A DNA stretch of 64,000 nt. It comes from Martinezella lusitana (GTDB lineage: Bacteria > Pseudomonadota > Alphaproteobacteria > Rhizobiales > Rhizobiaceae). The DNA lies in the NCBI RefSeq assembly GCF_900094565.1, contig NZ_FMAF01000017.1:1-64000 (forward strand). The letters are read 5' to 3'. Position numbers and translations under genes: made by a program. Under the pieces are notes generated by a model. The model worked only from the letters and a program-made list of their open reading frames with translations. It searched no databases and had not been told where the DNA came from. Positions 44,377-53,669 of the stretch are shown piece after piece. The stretch's first letter is position 1. Every line of letters starts with the position of its first letter.

Positions 44377-45544
44377 CCGTTTGCACGGACCGATCCTGAT
44401 CGCGCTGTCGATCGCGGTGGGTACCGTCGGCTGGAGCGGAAACATGCTGGCCCTTCCGGTCGCCATGTTTTTTCCATTGCTCTGGGCGAAATCGCCGACG
44501 CGTGTCGTCGCTGCTGTAGTCTCGGGTGGGTATTTTCTGGCGGCCTCGCGTGGGCTGCCGCAGGGCGTTGCAAATTTCTATGCGTCCGATCTGTGGCCGG
44601 GGCTCTTGCTCTGGATCGTCGCCTCGCTTGCCTTTGTGGTCGTCCACACGACGCTCTGGACAGATCGTCCGGGCAAGGGAAGGGCGCTGCGCTATGTGGC
44701 GGCTGCCGTCCTGATGGCAGTTCCTCCTTTCGGTATAGCAGGCTGGGCGCATCCGATTACTGCCGCTGGCGTGCTGTTTCCGGGATGGGGGTGGTTCGGC
44801 CTCGGCGCGACCGCGATTCTATTGGTCATCATGACCGGTCGAAGGTGGCAAATCGCGGTCGCAGTCCTGGGGGGACTTTACGTCTGGTCCGCCACGACCT
44901 GGACGCCATCCAACGTACCAAACGCTTGGGCGGGGGTCGATCTTGAGCTCGGGAAAAACCTCGGCCGTGACGCATCTCTCGAGCATCACCGTGGCCTCAT
45001 CGCAACGGTCAGACAGGTCGCAGACAATGGCGCGCGCGTCGTCGTGCTTCCCGAAGGCGCCCTTGGCTTCTGGACACCGACTGTCGAGCGGTACTGGCAG
45101 GGAGAGCTGGCGGACAGCCGCGTCATCGTGATCGCCGGCGCTACAGTCATCGAGCGCGCCGGCTACGACAATGTCTTGGTGGCGATCTCCAGCGAAGGGG
45201 CACGCATCCTTTATCACGAGCGGATGCCCGTCCCCGCGTCGATGTGGCAGCCGTGGCTTGCCTGGAGTGGACGGGGTGGCGGCGCCCGGGCTGGCTTTTT
45301 CACCAACCCCGTCGTCGAGCTCGGTGGCCAGAGGATCGCGCCGCTGATCTGCTACGAGCAGCTCATCGTCTGGCCTGTGCTGCAGTCGATGCTGCACAGG
45401 CCAGAGATTATTGTCGCTGCCGGCAACGGCTGGTGGACATCCGGCACATCGATCATCGCGATCCAGAACGCCAGCACCACCGCCTGGGCCCGGCTGTTCG
45501 ACTTGCCCCTCGTCACCGCCTTCAACTCCCAAGCAGAGGAATAG
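44297..45544 (+). CDS. traB: Conjugal transfer protein TraB (nitrilase/Lnt-like)
   Basis: The 415-residue protein has five to six N-terminal membrane segments and a C-terminal nitrilase-type domain, the architecture of apolipoprotein N-acyltransferase: Glu in VVLPEGALGF, Cys in PLICYEQL. The ATG at 44297 sits within traF, an ~80-bp overlap. Its precise conjugation role is not well defined. The open frame extends to 43961 but that part is the traF shadow. Confidence 0.87.
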   Translation: MIPDILALSRSAASAASPSRSSPSIPDRLHGPILIALSIAVGTVGWSGNMLALPVAMFFPLLWAKSPTRVVAAVVSGGYFLAASRGLPQGVANFYASDLWPGLLLWIVASLAFVVVHTTLWTDRPGKGRALRYVAAAVLMAVPPFGIAGWAHPITAAGVLFPGWGWFGLGATAILLVIMTGRRWQIAVAVLGGLYVWSATTWTPSNVPNAWAGVDLELGKNLGRDASLEHHRGLIATVRQVADNGARVVVLPEGALGFWTPTVERYWQGELADSRVIVIAGATVIERAGYDNVLVAISSEGARILYHERMPVPASMWQPWLAWSGRGGGARAGFFTNPVVELGGQRIAPLICYEQLIVWPVLQSMLHRPEIIVAAGNGWWTSGTSIIAIQNASTTAWARLFDLPLVTAFNSQAEE

Positions 45545-45549
45545 CAACT

Positions 45550-46167
45550 ATGGTCGATGCCGCTCTTATCCGGCAATGCGCCGATCCGACCTTGAAACCT
45601 GCCATCGTCGAAAAGTTCATCGCGCAGGCCGGGTCGCCCGGTCCGCTCTCCGTCTCGGTTCGCTCCGGAAACAGCGTTATTCTGGTACCGCAGGCAAAAA
45701 CGCCCGAGGAGGCGATGGCACTGATTGGGCAGTATGTCGGACAGGCCGTTGTCCGCGTGGGGATCACGCAGTATCCGGCCGGTCTCGGGATCAAGGATGT
45801 CTCGCAGCTGAAACCGGACCTGGTCGATTCTTGCCAAAACATTAGCATGGGCACGGCGCTGTTCGGAAAGGTCTACCGTATCGTCACGACATGGTACGGC
45901 AACGCCGTCGACGAGGCGTTTGAGGACGCCATCATCTCCTGGCGGAGCGGCTATTTCGAGGGAAAGGCGGTGTTTACTGCGGCCGATCCTGGCGAGGTAA
46001 AACTCGCGGAGCCGAAGGAAGGCGACCCTGTCATCGAGCCGGATGCAAACGCAAGTGCAAAGCCGCAGGACCAAGATGGCCAGGATGGTCCGAAGGCCGA
46101 CGGTGCAAGCGATCCCAACAGAGCAGGGATGCGCATCGATCTCTCCGGGATCGGCGGCTCGAGATAA
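45550..46167 (+). CDS. traH: Conjugal transfer protein TraH
   Basis: A 205-residue protein beginning MVDAALIRQCADPTLKPAIV, with a lytic-transglycosylase-like central stretch and an acidic, low-complexity C-terminus, as in Ti-type TraH. It follows traB by 5 bp, completing traAFBH. No signal peptide is obvious. Confidence 0.88.
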   Translation: MVDAALIRQCADPTLKPAIVEKFIAQAGSPGPLSVSVRSGNSVILVPQAKTPEEAMALIGQYVGQAVVRVGITQYPAGLGIKDVSQLKPDLVDSCQNISMGTALFGKVYRIVTTWYGNAVDEAFEDAIISWRSGYFEGKAVFTAADPGEVKLAEPKEGDPVIEPDANASAKPQDQDGQDGPKADGASDPNRAGMRIDLSGIGGSR

Positions 46168-46295
46168 GCCGATTTCCGCCGCGTCACAAATGAAACGTTG
46201 ATGATTCAACGCCGAATACGCCCACACCAAGCGGGATGGCAGATCGCCCGATATGCGGAGACAGTAAACGCGTCGCGCTTCTCGAAAGGAAACCA

Positions 46296-47033
46296 ATGGA
46301 AAATCGACAACCGTCGCCATTGTCATGGTCGCTGGCGATATTGCGAAGGGTAGGCAGCAGAGCGGATTTGAATGTCGCTATCGCTGATATTCGAGAGCGA
46401 TACCATTTTGCTCATCTGGTCTTTTTGGTGGTCCGGCCAGCAAATCGGGCAGACGCCTATCCCTTCTATTGCACGACATATCCAGAGGAATGGACATCCC
46501 TTTATCTTCGAAAAAACTATTTCGAGATCGACCCTGTCATCGAACTCAGCCGCAATGGCTTCCTGCCCGTCGATTGGTCAAGCCTCGATCAGAGATCCCC
46601 TGGGACGCGCTACTTTTTCAAGGAGGCGGCGTCATTCGACATTGGCCGGCACGGTCTGACAGTCCCGATCAGAGGCCCGGGCGGCGAACGCAGTCTGTTT
46701 TCGGTGACGTCGAACCTGCCGAGCCCTGAGTGGCGGAAACTACGCATATCGAGGAACCACGACCTGCAGATTCTATCCCATTATCTGCACGAGAAAGTGC
46801 TGTCCGTGTCGGGCCTACGCCAAAGTGGTGGCTACCGGAAACTATCCCGGCGAGAACAGGAATGTCTTCAACTCCTGGCGCGGGGCCTCGTTTCGAAGCG
46901 CATCGCCGCGAGACTGCAAATTTCGGAGAATGCCGTGCGCCTCTACCTCACGTTAGCCAAACGCAAACTCGATGCCAGGACGATGTATCAGGCTATCGCA
47001 AGGGCAAGCTTCCTTGAAATAATCGAGACCTGA
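46296..47033 (+). CDS. LuxR-family quorum-sensing type regulator (solo)
   Basis: The 245-residue protein has an autoinducer-binding domain that keeps the usual contact residues (Trp and Tyr in TYPEEWTSLYLRKNYFEIDP, Asp-Pro at the end, Trp in PVDWSS, Gly in RHGLTVP) and a C-terminal LuxR helix-turn-helix (LSRREQECLQLLARGLVSKR...ISENAVRLYLTLAKRKL). It should bind an acyl-homoserine lactone or similar ligand and DNA. No synthase gene is adjacent. It differs clearly from the TraR at 62118, lies 128 bp after traH, and may regulate transfer or the downstream genes. ATG 46296 follows AAAGGA. Confidence 0.85.
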   Translation: MENRQPSPLSWSLAILRRVGSRADLNVAIADIRERYHFAHLVFLVVRPANRADAYPFYCTTYPEEWTSLYLRKNYFEIDPVIELSRNGFLPVDWSSLDQRSPGTRYFFKEAASFDIGRHGLTVPIRGPGGERSLFSVTSNLPSPEWRKLRISRNHDLQILSHYLHEKVLSVSGLRQSGGYRKLSRREQECLQLLARGLVSKRIAARLQISENAVRLYLTLAKRKLDARTMYQAIARASFLEIIET

Positions 47034-47269
47034 CACCGCGCAAATACGCCTTTTCGGCGTTTTGACGACGTCTTTGAGCAAGTCAAAGTTGCGAGTCAAT
47101 CTCTCGATATCGGTAGATTGCATCGAGTCTCCCGGGCAATCAACTCTACGCAATCACGGTTAGTCGCGAAAAACGCCCTTGGCAGGGACGATCGGCGGAG
47201 CTGTGAGCCCTGATCCGAAAATCGGATCAAGGCGGCACCTGTCGTTTGGCTCGAAACGAGGATCGCACC

Positions 47270-48319
47270 ATGGTGGACAGCAAGACAATAGATGCCTGGC
47301 GGAAGGCTCCGCGCCTCAATTCGTTTGCAACCTTCTTTGAGCAAACGGCCAGCGGACTGGGAGGGGCGCCCGATCTGGACAGGCCCGAACCTGAGATGGG
47401 TCTTCTGTCGTTCGATCTCGCTTGCATGACATTCTGGGATACGCACCGACGTTTGTGGGGACATTTCGATAGCCACTATTTTGCAAGCATTCCCTATCGG
47501 TTGGAGGAGGAGTGTCGCCTGGGCGCCGCTATCTTCTCGTTTGCGCAGAAGACGTGGGCGCGCCACGGACGCCCTGCGACGATCTACACCCTGGGGGCGG
47601 GCGCCGGCACCCTTGCGAGGACACTGGCAAAGCTGGGTGACGGGCGCCTGAGAACTCTCAATTGCAGTCCCACGGACGGCAACCGTATCTCCTTTTTCGC
47701 CCGGAGAGGCAGCGACAACGCGCAGTTTTACCACGGGCCATTCTTCGAACTGGACGATGAGCGGTACGCGACGGATGAAGCCCTTCAGCCTTTTCGGGAC
47801 GGATATGATGTCCTTCTCGAAGACACTACGTTCCAGATGTACGGGCGTGACAGGGACAATCAAACCGGCTTCATCGCGCCCCGTGTCCGTTCCAACGGCG
47901 TATTGGTTCAGGTGCAAAAGCTCGCCCACGGAAACACTGAGGCCTACCTTGAACGAGAGCGCCAAAAGGACGAGGTGTTCAAGTCGAGGTTTTTCACGAA
48001 GACGCAGATTGTTGAGAAGAAGCGCGGTGTTCTGGATACGATGTTCGACTTCCAGGTCGATCTGGAGGCATCGCAATCGGCTCTGCGATAATACTTCCGA
48101 TATGTGGTCGTCACCTGGAATAGCGGGAATTTCTATACGATCGTCTCCTCCAATTCCTTGAATTCGCTGCGAGACTTTATCACTTCGATGGTGAGACCGG
48201 CGATACCGTCAGGGTTTTGCTACGAGCAGGTGCCGCACATCCTCGTGAATGATGAGAAAAATCCGATACCGTTAGACTGGGCGTGGCGACCGCCGCAGTC
48301 GATCGACAGCGAAACCTGA
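47270..48319 (+). pseudogene. SAM methyltransferase-like gene split by an in-frame TAA
   Basis: From ATG 47270 (after ACGAGG) a 273-residue part runs to TAA 48089-48091. It has a class I methyltransferase motif I, IYTLGAGAGTLARTLAKLGD, and later ...YDVLLEDTTFQMYGRDR. Beyond the TAA the same frame continues for 75 more sense codons with normal codon use (YFRYVVVTWNSGNFYTIVSS, IPSGFCYEQVPHILVNDEKN) to TGA at 48317-48319, resembling the last strands of the fold. So an ancestral ~349-residue gene seems to carry one nonsense change. Alternatives are a truncated but active product, a second protein from GTG 48104, or a sequencing error. No exact family is recognised. Confidence 0.6.
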
Positions 48320-48350
48320 ACGGTCGGTTGATCATGCGAGAATAGCAAAA

Positions 48351-49757
48351 ATGAGCAAAGAGCTGTCGAGTGCCATGAGCGGTCAAAGTGCTGCGGAGGA
48401 TGTAAGACAGGCGTTGTCTTTTCTGATGCCCGACCTTGCCCGGTTCTGGGCGCTTCCGCTCAAGGACTACGCATCTGCAGTTTACGCAGAAGGCCGCCGC
48501 GGCCGATGTTCGATTCGCGATGACGCGATGATCCGGTTGCGGGCGTTTGTCACGCGTATCGCATTGAGGTCAGGGGCCAGTCAGGACGATGCAGAGGATG
48601 CAGGCCGGCAAATTTCGGCTTCGCCAGTTATCCAAACCGGCCCACATTGTCATTTGCTGATCGAGCCCGATGCTTTCTACACGCACCTGTTCAGCGCACT
48701 CGGTCTCACCGCCCATGCCCATCGTTGGCACATCTGCTACAATTCCTCGACGGTGAAGTTCACAGAGAAGTCGAAAAAAGGCCCCGGATGGCTTTCGCTG
48801 GGCGGCGAGGTTGTGAACGTGTTCGGCCTGTCTCGAAGCCGGATGGATCCTTACAGTATCTGTGGCTTCAACGGACCTTATCGGTTCACGCTGACGGAGC
48901 GAAATGCCGGCGGAGCCGCCAATCCCGCCGCTGCCCAGCTCAAGGCTATTTTGCCGGACAGTGACTTTCCGTCGGCAGCCGAGGCGATCAGAGCCGCCAA
49001 TCAGGTCCTATGGCGAAGATCATTTCCGTCGTCTCTACGGCTGCTGCAATTTGACGATATCGATGTTGCCGATCTCGTCGCGGAACATTTTGAGGATCCG
49101 ACTTCGTGGCTGTCATCTCGCTTTGCCGGCGGTGGCGAGTTCGCGGAAAACATGTTGCGGGCGCTGGACCGGCTGAATAGCGGTCCGTGGGCAGGATGGG
49201 TTCGCCAATCAACCGATTTTTTCTGGGGATTGGAGGGCGGCCGGATATTCCCCTTGCGTTTGCAGGACGGCGTTCTTTCAGGCGGATCCCCTTCGTTCCG
49301 TGAGGTGGGGTTCGATCCTGAAAGCATCGCGGCCCCGCTGCGCCAGCGCAAATTGGTGCCTAGTCTGCTGCTGACGTTTCTGGTGACGTCGATCCTGCCC
49401 GGCATTCGTGTTCTCGGCGGATGTCGGCAGACCGTCTACTATCCCCTCATGCGGTACCTTATCGCAACCGCACTCGATGTCGCAAGGGATCGGGAGCTTC
49501 TGGATGCGCTACATGCCGACGAGCAGCCCGGGATGTGGGGACACCGCGTCTTGCGCCAAAAGGACGGGTCTCCGTTCATGGAGATCGAAGAGAGCGGGGT
49601 GGCGATGGAGGTGGCTGACAGATATGGCGCCCATTCGCTTAAGGATGCCGCCGGCGACCTTGCGAGTTTCACCAGCGATCCGATTTGGGCGGAACTGTCG
49701 GCGCATATCAGGGCTGAAGCAATTCATCCTGCGTCCGCAGAGTGGCAGTGGGCATAA
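48351..49757 (+). CDS. 468-residue protein of unknown function
   Basis: I do not recognise this soluble, intact protein. A notable stretch, VIQTGPHCHLLIEPDAFYTH (~residues 95-114), followed by WHICYNSSTVKF and GLSRSRMDPYSICGFNGPYR, looks like a ligand- or catalytic-site loop; GGCRQTVYYPLMRYLIA (~residues 362-378) is a second distinctive block. There is no signal peptide, membrane segment or Walker motif. It follows the methyltransferase-like gene and precedes a GNAT gene in the same direction, suggesting a small biosynthetic or modification pathway under the LuxR regulator; that is inference. Confidence 0.6.
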   Translation: MSKELSSAMSGQSAAEDVRQALSFLMPDLARFWALPLKDYASAVYAEGRRGRCSIRDDAMIRLRAFVTRIALRSGASQDDAEDAGRQISASPVIQTGPHCHLLIEPDAFYTHLFSALGLTAHAHRWHICYNSSTVKFTEKSKKGPGWLSLGGEVVNVFGLSRSRMDPYSICGFNGPYRFTLTERNAGGAANPAAAQLKAILPDSDFPSAAEAIRAANQVLWRRSFPSSLRLLQFDDIDVADLVAEHFEDPTSWLSSRFAGGGEFAENMLRALDRLNSGPWAGWVRQSTDFFWGLEGGRIFPLRLQDGVLSGGSPSFREVGFDPESIAAPLRQRKLVPSLLLTFLVTSILPGIRVLGGCRQTVYYPLMRYLIATALDVARDRELLDALHADEQPGMWGHRVLRQKDGSPFMEIEESGVAMEVADRYGAHSLKDAAGDLASFTSDPIWAELSAHIRAEAIHPASAEWQWA

Positions 49758-49886
49758 TTCTTGCGGCTTTCTGGGGAGCTGCCGCCTGGGAGATTTGGGA
49801 AGAAAAAGCCCCTCCATGCGGCAAGTGGTCGATTGGGCTCGAAACTCTCCACGGTCGGAACTCGGTTCACGTTTCTGGAGTCCGTC

Positions 49887-50393
49887 ATGGGAGTAGAGCG
49901 AGTATTGATCAGGCGAATTGTTCCTGACGAGATCGACGTTTTCCGGCGCATTCGGCTGGAAGCCCTTCGTTGCGAGCCGGCGTCGTTCGCAAGCAGATTT
50001 GAGGATTGGGTCATGCTCCCTGATGAAGCATGGCGTCAAAGGCTGAATGATCCCGTATTTGTCGCGTTCAGCAAAAGCGAGCCCATCGGCATTATGGGAT
50101 TGTTGCGTTTTCGACCGAGAAAGATGGCCCATCGCGCCACCCTTGTGATGGTTTATCTGCGTGAATGTTTTCGCAGCACCGGTCTTGCCAAAGATCTTCT
50201 GGATGCTGTGATCGACTTTGCAAGAGGCGAGGGAGTTTTGCAGCTGGAACTCGCCGTCAACGCCGAAAATCCCGCGGCGTTGCGCTTCTACCGGCGCCAT
50301 GGATTTATCGAGGTTGGCCGGATCCCCTGTGGGCTGCTGGACGGTGACAGGGAAATCGTGGACGTCATCATGGTGCGGCGACTGAGCGGATGA
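49887..50393 (+). CDS. GNAT-family N-acetyltransferase
   Basis: The 168-residue protein carries the GNAT acetyl-CoA region: VMVYLRECFRSTGLAKDLLD (motif A, with an atypical loop in place of RGxGxG/A) and LELAVNAENPAALRFYRRHG, FIEVGRIP. It acetylates an amino group of an unknown acceptor. CTGGAG precedes ATG 49887. It is about 130 bp downstream of the 468-residue protein gene. Confidence 0.82.
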   Translation: MGVERVLIRRIVPDEIDVFRRIRLEALRCEPASFASRFEDWVMLPDEAWRQRLNDPVFVAFSKSEPIGIMGLLRFRPRKMAHRATLVMVYLRECFRSTGLAKDLLDAVIDFARGEGVLQLELAVNAENPAALRFYRRHGFIEVGRIPCGLLDGDREIVDVIMVRRLSG

Positions 50394-50524
50394 GCATTTA
50401 CCGCGCTTCTATCGGGTTTGGAATTTGGTAGCGGCTGTCATCCGCAACCGCCTTGGTTAAAGACTCGGCGATTGGGTACTCGGCCCTGCGTTTGCCGCCG
50501 TGGGCGACGAAACGGTGCATGTTG

Positions 50525-50833
50525 TCAGTTGAAGGGCGATTTCGCGGCGTCCTCACGCGGCGTTCTTGGCACAAAACCGACAGCAAATCCGAACAGGCGG
50601 CCGATCTTGTCCAGTGTTTCAAGTGTCGGGTTTGCGGTGCCAGCTTCGATTTCTGCGACTTGCCGCCGCGTAAGACCGAGGGTTTTGGAGAACTCCTCTT
50701 GTGTCATCCCAAAGCTCTTGCGGATCTCCACCACTGCGCCCGGCAGACGCAGGGCACCCTGGCGCGCCTGCTCGGCCAGATTCCGACGGTGCTCCAGAAT
50801 TTCTTCTTTCGTGGGTTTTTTCCAGCGGGCCAT
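50525..50833 (-). CDS. XRE helix-turn-helix protein (HipB-like antitoxin)
   Basis: A 102-residue protein with a Cro/C1-type helix-turn-helix (VEIRKSFGMTQEEFSKTLGL, TRRQVAEIEAGTANPTLETL, residues ~36-75) and basic N-terminus. It is 21 bp downstream of hipA on the same strand and probably the antitoxin and autorepressor. The order toxin-then-antitoxin is the reverse of classical hipBA. Confidence 0.8.
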   Translation of the reverse strand: MARWKKPTKEEILEHRRNLAEQARQGALRLPGAVVEIRKSFGMTQEEFSKTLGLTRRQVAEIEAGTANPTLETLDKIGRLFGFAVGFVPRTPREDAAKSPFN

Positions 50834-50854
50834 TTGATCAGCTCCTTTCTGATG

Positions 50855-52177
50855 TCACGCGCAGGCCACTGAAACGCTGTCCGCGATCTCAATGCAGCGG
50901 CTCATCGCCCGATCGAGAATTTCGAGCGGCGCGCCGATGTCTTCGGCAATTTGCGGCGCCTGCCTCAAGCGTTCGCCAAATTGGCCGAGCGCGGTTATGA
51001 GGCGCGCCTGTTCATCCGGATCGGGCATAAGCTCGGCGCAGATCAGTTTCCAATCCGGAAGGTGATCGCGCCCTGCATCGCGCATGGAAGCCCAGCGCGT
51101 GGAACGAATAATTCCTTCCTTGGCCAGTCGCATGGGTGCGAAATCGAATAGCGGCGACAGCCGGATCCGCCCCTCGGGAAGCTTGCTCAATGCCGAGTTC
51201 CGGCCATGATTGTCGGGATTGCCGAGCGCCAGGTTGGCAATGTCGCGCTTCAGGTATTCGACTATGTCAGCGAACGGATCGGACGAATATCGCTTCAGAA
51301 CGTCGATATAGATTTCGTGCGATCCGATATGGCCGAAATCGGCAACGCCAATGGCAGAGACCAGGCTTTCCTGCCCAAGGTGTATCGTCTGGCCATTCTT
51401 CCCCTTCTGCCGATCGAAACGAGGAATAATCAGCACGCCTTCCGCATACGTTGAGACTTCGCTGACATTCAGGCCGATTTCAACAGCAATACGGGAATAC
51501 AGTGCTTCGCCTTCGAGAATCAGGCGATCTACTGGCTCGGTGCTACGAACCAGTTTGACGATGACATGACGCATTGCCTCGTCGTCGTCGACGAAGCTGT
51601 CAGGGTAGTATAGTCCGTCGCTTGCTTGGGTCATCGACACTTTCGGCCACTCGCCCTGCAGGCCGCTTGAACCGGAGGCAAGCATTCCAAAACGATCGGC
51701 GACTTCCATGAAGCGGTCCGAGCGCGCCAGAATATCCGTCTCGGTAACGCCTTGGCGCTGCACGCCTTGCAAACGCTCCGCTTCCGCTTCCGCCGCTTCC
51801 CTGATTCGAAGATTGCCTATTCCGCCCGCCGCCGATCGAAGGAGCAGGGGAAGATCGGATGCCCGGGACGCTTCGATGAGACCAAGATGTTCGGCGAGCT
51901 TCCGCCGTGCGTGTCCCTGCGGCATCAGGTCCAGAAGGAAGGGAGGCCAATGACGGCCATATCGGTTTTCGAGGTCCACCGGGTACCGGACGGACAGCGC
52001 GCGAAAGTCGCAGACCGCCTTGCCTAGCGCGAATTCTTGGGACGCCGCCGCAATGAAATAGTCGAGGTCATAGTCAACGATCGACGCGCCTTGATAGCCA
52101 GTATCGTCGTCGCGTATCTCGAGTGTAGCAGCTTGATGCCACTCACCACTAAAATGGATTTGAAGCGTTAATCGCAT
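50855..52177 (-). CDS. hipA: HipA-family serine/threonine kinase toxin
   Basis: A 440-residue HipA homologue: N-terminal HipA_N region, nucleotide-contacting HVIVKLVR, the catalytic loop LGNPDNHGRNSAL (Asp and Asn of the kinase, ~residues 318-330) and the metal-binding DFAPM. E. coli HipA phosphorylates glutamyl-tRNA synthetase and causes persistence; the target here is unknown. A helix-turn-helix gene follows at once. All catalytic residues appear present. Confidence 0.85.
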   Translation of the reverse strand: MRLTLQIHFSGEWHQAATLEIRDDDTGYQGASIVDYDLDYFIAAASQEFALGKAVCDFRALSVRYPVDLENRYGRHWPPFLLDLMPQGHARRKLAEHLGLIEASRASDLPLLLRSAAGGIGNLRIREAAEAEAERLQGVQRQGVTETDILARSDRFMEVADRFGMLASGSSGLQGEWPKVSMTQASDGLYYPDSFVDDDEAMRHVIVKLVRSTEPVDRLILEGEALYSRIAVEIGLNVSEVSTYAEGVLIIPRFDRQKGKNGQTIHLGQESLVSAIGVADFGHIGSHEIYIDVLKRYSSDPFADIVEYLKRDIANLALGNPDNHGRNSALSKLPEGRIRLSPLFDFAPMRLAKEGIIRSTRWASMRDAGRDHLPDWKLICAELMPDPDEQARLITALGQFGERLRQAPQIAEDIGAPLEILDRAMSRCIEIADSVSVACA

Positions 52178-52603
52178 CGCATGACCCTTTTAATGGTTCA
52201 ATTAATGCTTCTTTGCGAAGAAATCAACCCAGTAAAATGGATCAATAATCTATTCCGATAGTCACCTTCCAATTCCCGAGGCGACCTTGTGAGCCTTTTG
52301 CTGGACTTTATACGGTTTGAAATTGGCATGGGCAAAATGCTGATTAAGGCACTGGCTGAACGCTGATTGAGGTCTGGCCGAACGTCAACTAGCATGCGGG
52401 CGAAATGTTAAGTAGAACACCGACAAAACGTTGATTTGCAAGTCGGCGAATACAAATTTCCTTACCAGAGCTGCCATGTGTTTCCAGCTTCATCCGCCAT
52501 GACGGAAAGAGCGTGAAGTTGTCGCTACAGCCTGTGGTATTTACTTTCCAATAGGGCAGTTTTCATATGCTTCCGCCTGATGGCATCACCGCCTTCCGGT
52601 GAC
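52178..52603. other. Intergenic region with degenerate repeats
   Basis: Apart from the repeats at 52330-52461 this stretch has no recognisable gene. It is AT-richer than its neighbours, and it separates the hipA upstream region from a small helix-turn-helix gene. Confidence 0.4.
52330..52461. repeat. Degenerate ~22-bp direct repeats (about six units)
   Basis: Units begin at 52330, 52354, 52376, 52398, 52420 and 52444, each with a GGCnGAA-like start and a GCTGATT/GTTGATT-like centre (e.g. GGCTGAACGCTGATTGAGG at 52354). The units diverge strongly, the third in particular. Possible sources are the multi-repeat end of an IS21-like element, or a protein-binding array (iteron-like). I cannot decide. 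Confidence 0.45.
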
Positions 52604-52852
52604 TCACGACATCGGCTTCATGAAGCGAACGCCGACGCCACTTCCATTTTCCCGGATGAATTCGATCCCGGCCTCTTGAAAGGCTACAATGATACTCGCG
52701 AGATTGTTGCTTATGGGCAGATGTGCCCCACGTTCAAAATCAGCAATAGTTTGGCGAGAGACATTAGCTGCCTTCGCAAGCTCTGCTTGGCTCCAGCCCA
52801 ACATAGCTCGTGCTCCACGGCATTGCTCCACTGTGAGAAGGTTGTTACTCAA
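52604..52852 (-). CDS. Small XRE-family helix-turn-helix regulator
   Basis: The 82-residue protein is a single helix-turn-helix domain: GARAMLGWSQAELAKAANVS and RQTIADFERGAHLPISNNLA, then a short ...AFQEAGIEFIREN tail usual in phage/plasmid repressors. It is divergent from the gene at 52970, which it may repress. Confidence 0.8.
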   Translation of the reverse strand: MSNNLLTVEQCRGARAMLGWSQAELAKAANVSRQTIADFERGAHLPISNNLASIIVAFQEAGIEFIRENGSGVGVRFMKPMS

Positions 52853-52969
52853 GGCAAACTTTCTGATTGACTTCTATCATTTTGTAGGAAAAACTGCAAC
52901 TCAACGATCGAGTAGGTGCGCGAACACCTACCCGATCTAGCCACAACCAAGCTTACGGGAGCTCGGATC

Positions 52970-53506
52970 ATGACTGATTCCGACAATAGCAGAACTTTGC
53001 CTCCGGTCACCCGGGGAGAATTCCATTCCTTCGTGGCGGCGTCTTTACCCACATATCCGGAGCTTGCAGCCTCACTCACCGGGCCGCTGGAGGCTTGCAA
53101 AGGCGATCTCGCGTTCACGATATGGCATGAATGGTGTGCGGCCCGGCAACATGTGATCGAATCATGCTTGCGACAGCAGGGCCTGGAAACCAAGCTCCTT
53201 TCGATTGTGGGCTCACCGCTGCAAGCTTCCGAAGCCGGAAAGGCTGCCGACGAAGTCGGATACAGCGAGGCTCTCCAAGAAGAGCGCCATGCATTTGCCC
53301 TCGAGGGAGAGATGGCGGAAACCCTGTGGGATACGCCGGCGGAATCGATCACCGGCGCAACCGCGAAACTCCATGCCGTCGTCACAAAGTGGCAACCCTC
53401 GCTCATCAGCGATGAGTATCCTTGGCCGCAAATCCGTTCCGTCATAGCCGATCTGCTGAAGATCGATGTGGAAATGTCCTTCTCGCAGTCCGGCGCAGCG
53501 ACGTAG
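52970..53506 (+). CDS. Hypothetical protein (178 aa)
   Basis: From ATG 52970 the product reads MTDSDNSRTLPPVTRGEFHS...TYPELAASLTGPLEACKGDL. It is mostly helical by appearance and soluble. It resembles unnamed rhizobial plasmid proteins in style, but I recognise no domain. Divergent from the small XRE gene. Confidence 0.55.
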   Translation: MTDSDNSRTLPPVTRGEFHSFVAASLPTYPELAASLTGPLEACKGDLAFTIWHEWCAARQHVIESCLRQQGLETKLLSIVGSPLQASEAGKAADEVGYSEALQEERHAFALEGEMAETLWDTPAESITGATAKLHAVVTKWQPSLISDEYPWPQIRSVIADLLKIDVEMSFSQSGAAT

Positions 53507-53669
53507 GAGCGATCAACACCAGCTTTCAGTCCGAGTTGCGCTTGGGTCAACTGGCATCCGCGATGCCGGATTTCTGAGGACTTCGCTCCAGTGATGAACG
53601 CGTGGTGGAACGCCTTCCGCCGCGGCGGTGCTGGCTGTGCCAAAAATCAAAAAAATTGGGAACTCGATA

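Noticed and set aside
46199..46214. CGTTGA-TGAT-TCAACG inverted repeat between traH and the LuxR gene
   Set aside because: A 6-bp stem without a T run; it does not match the tra-box consensus, so neither terminator nor operator can be claimed.
49887..50393. GNAT gene as an acyl-homoserine lactone synthase
   Set aside because: It lacks the conserved N-terminal Arg-Phe-Trp pattern of LuxI-type enzymes and looks like an ordinary acetyltransferase.
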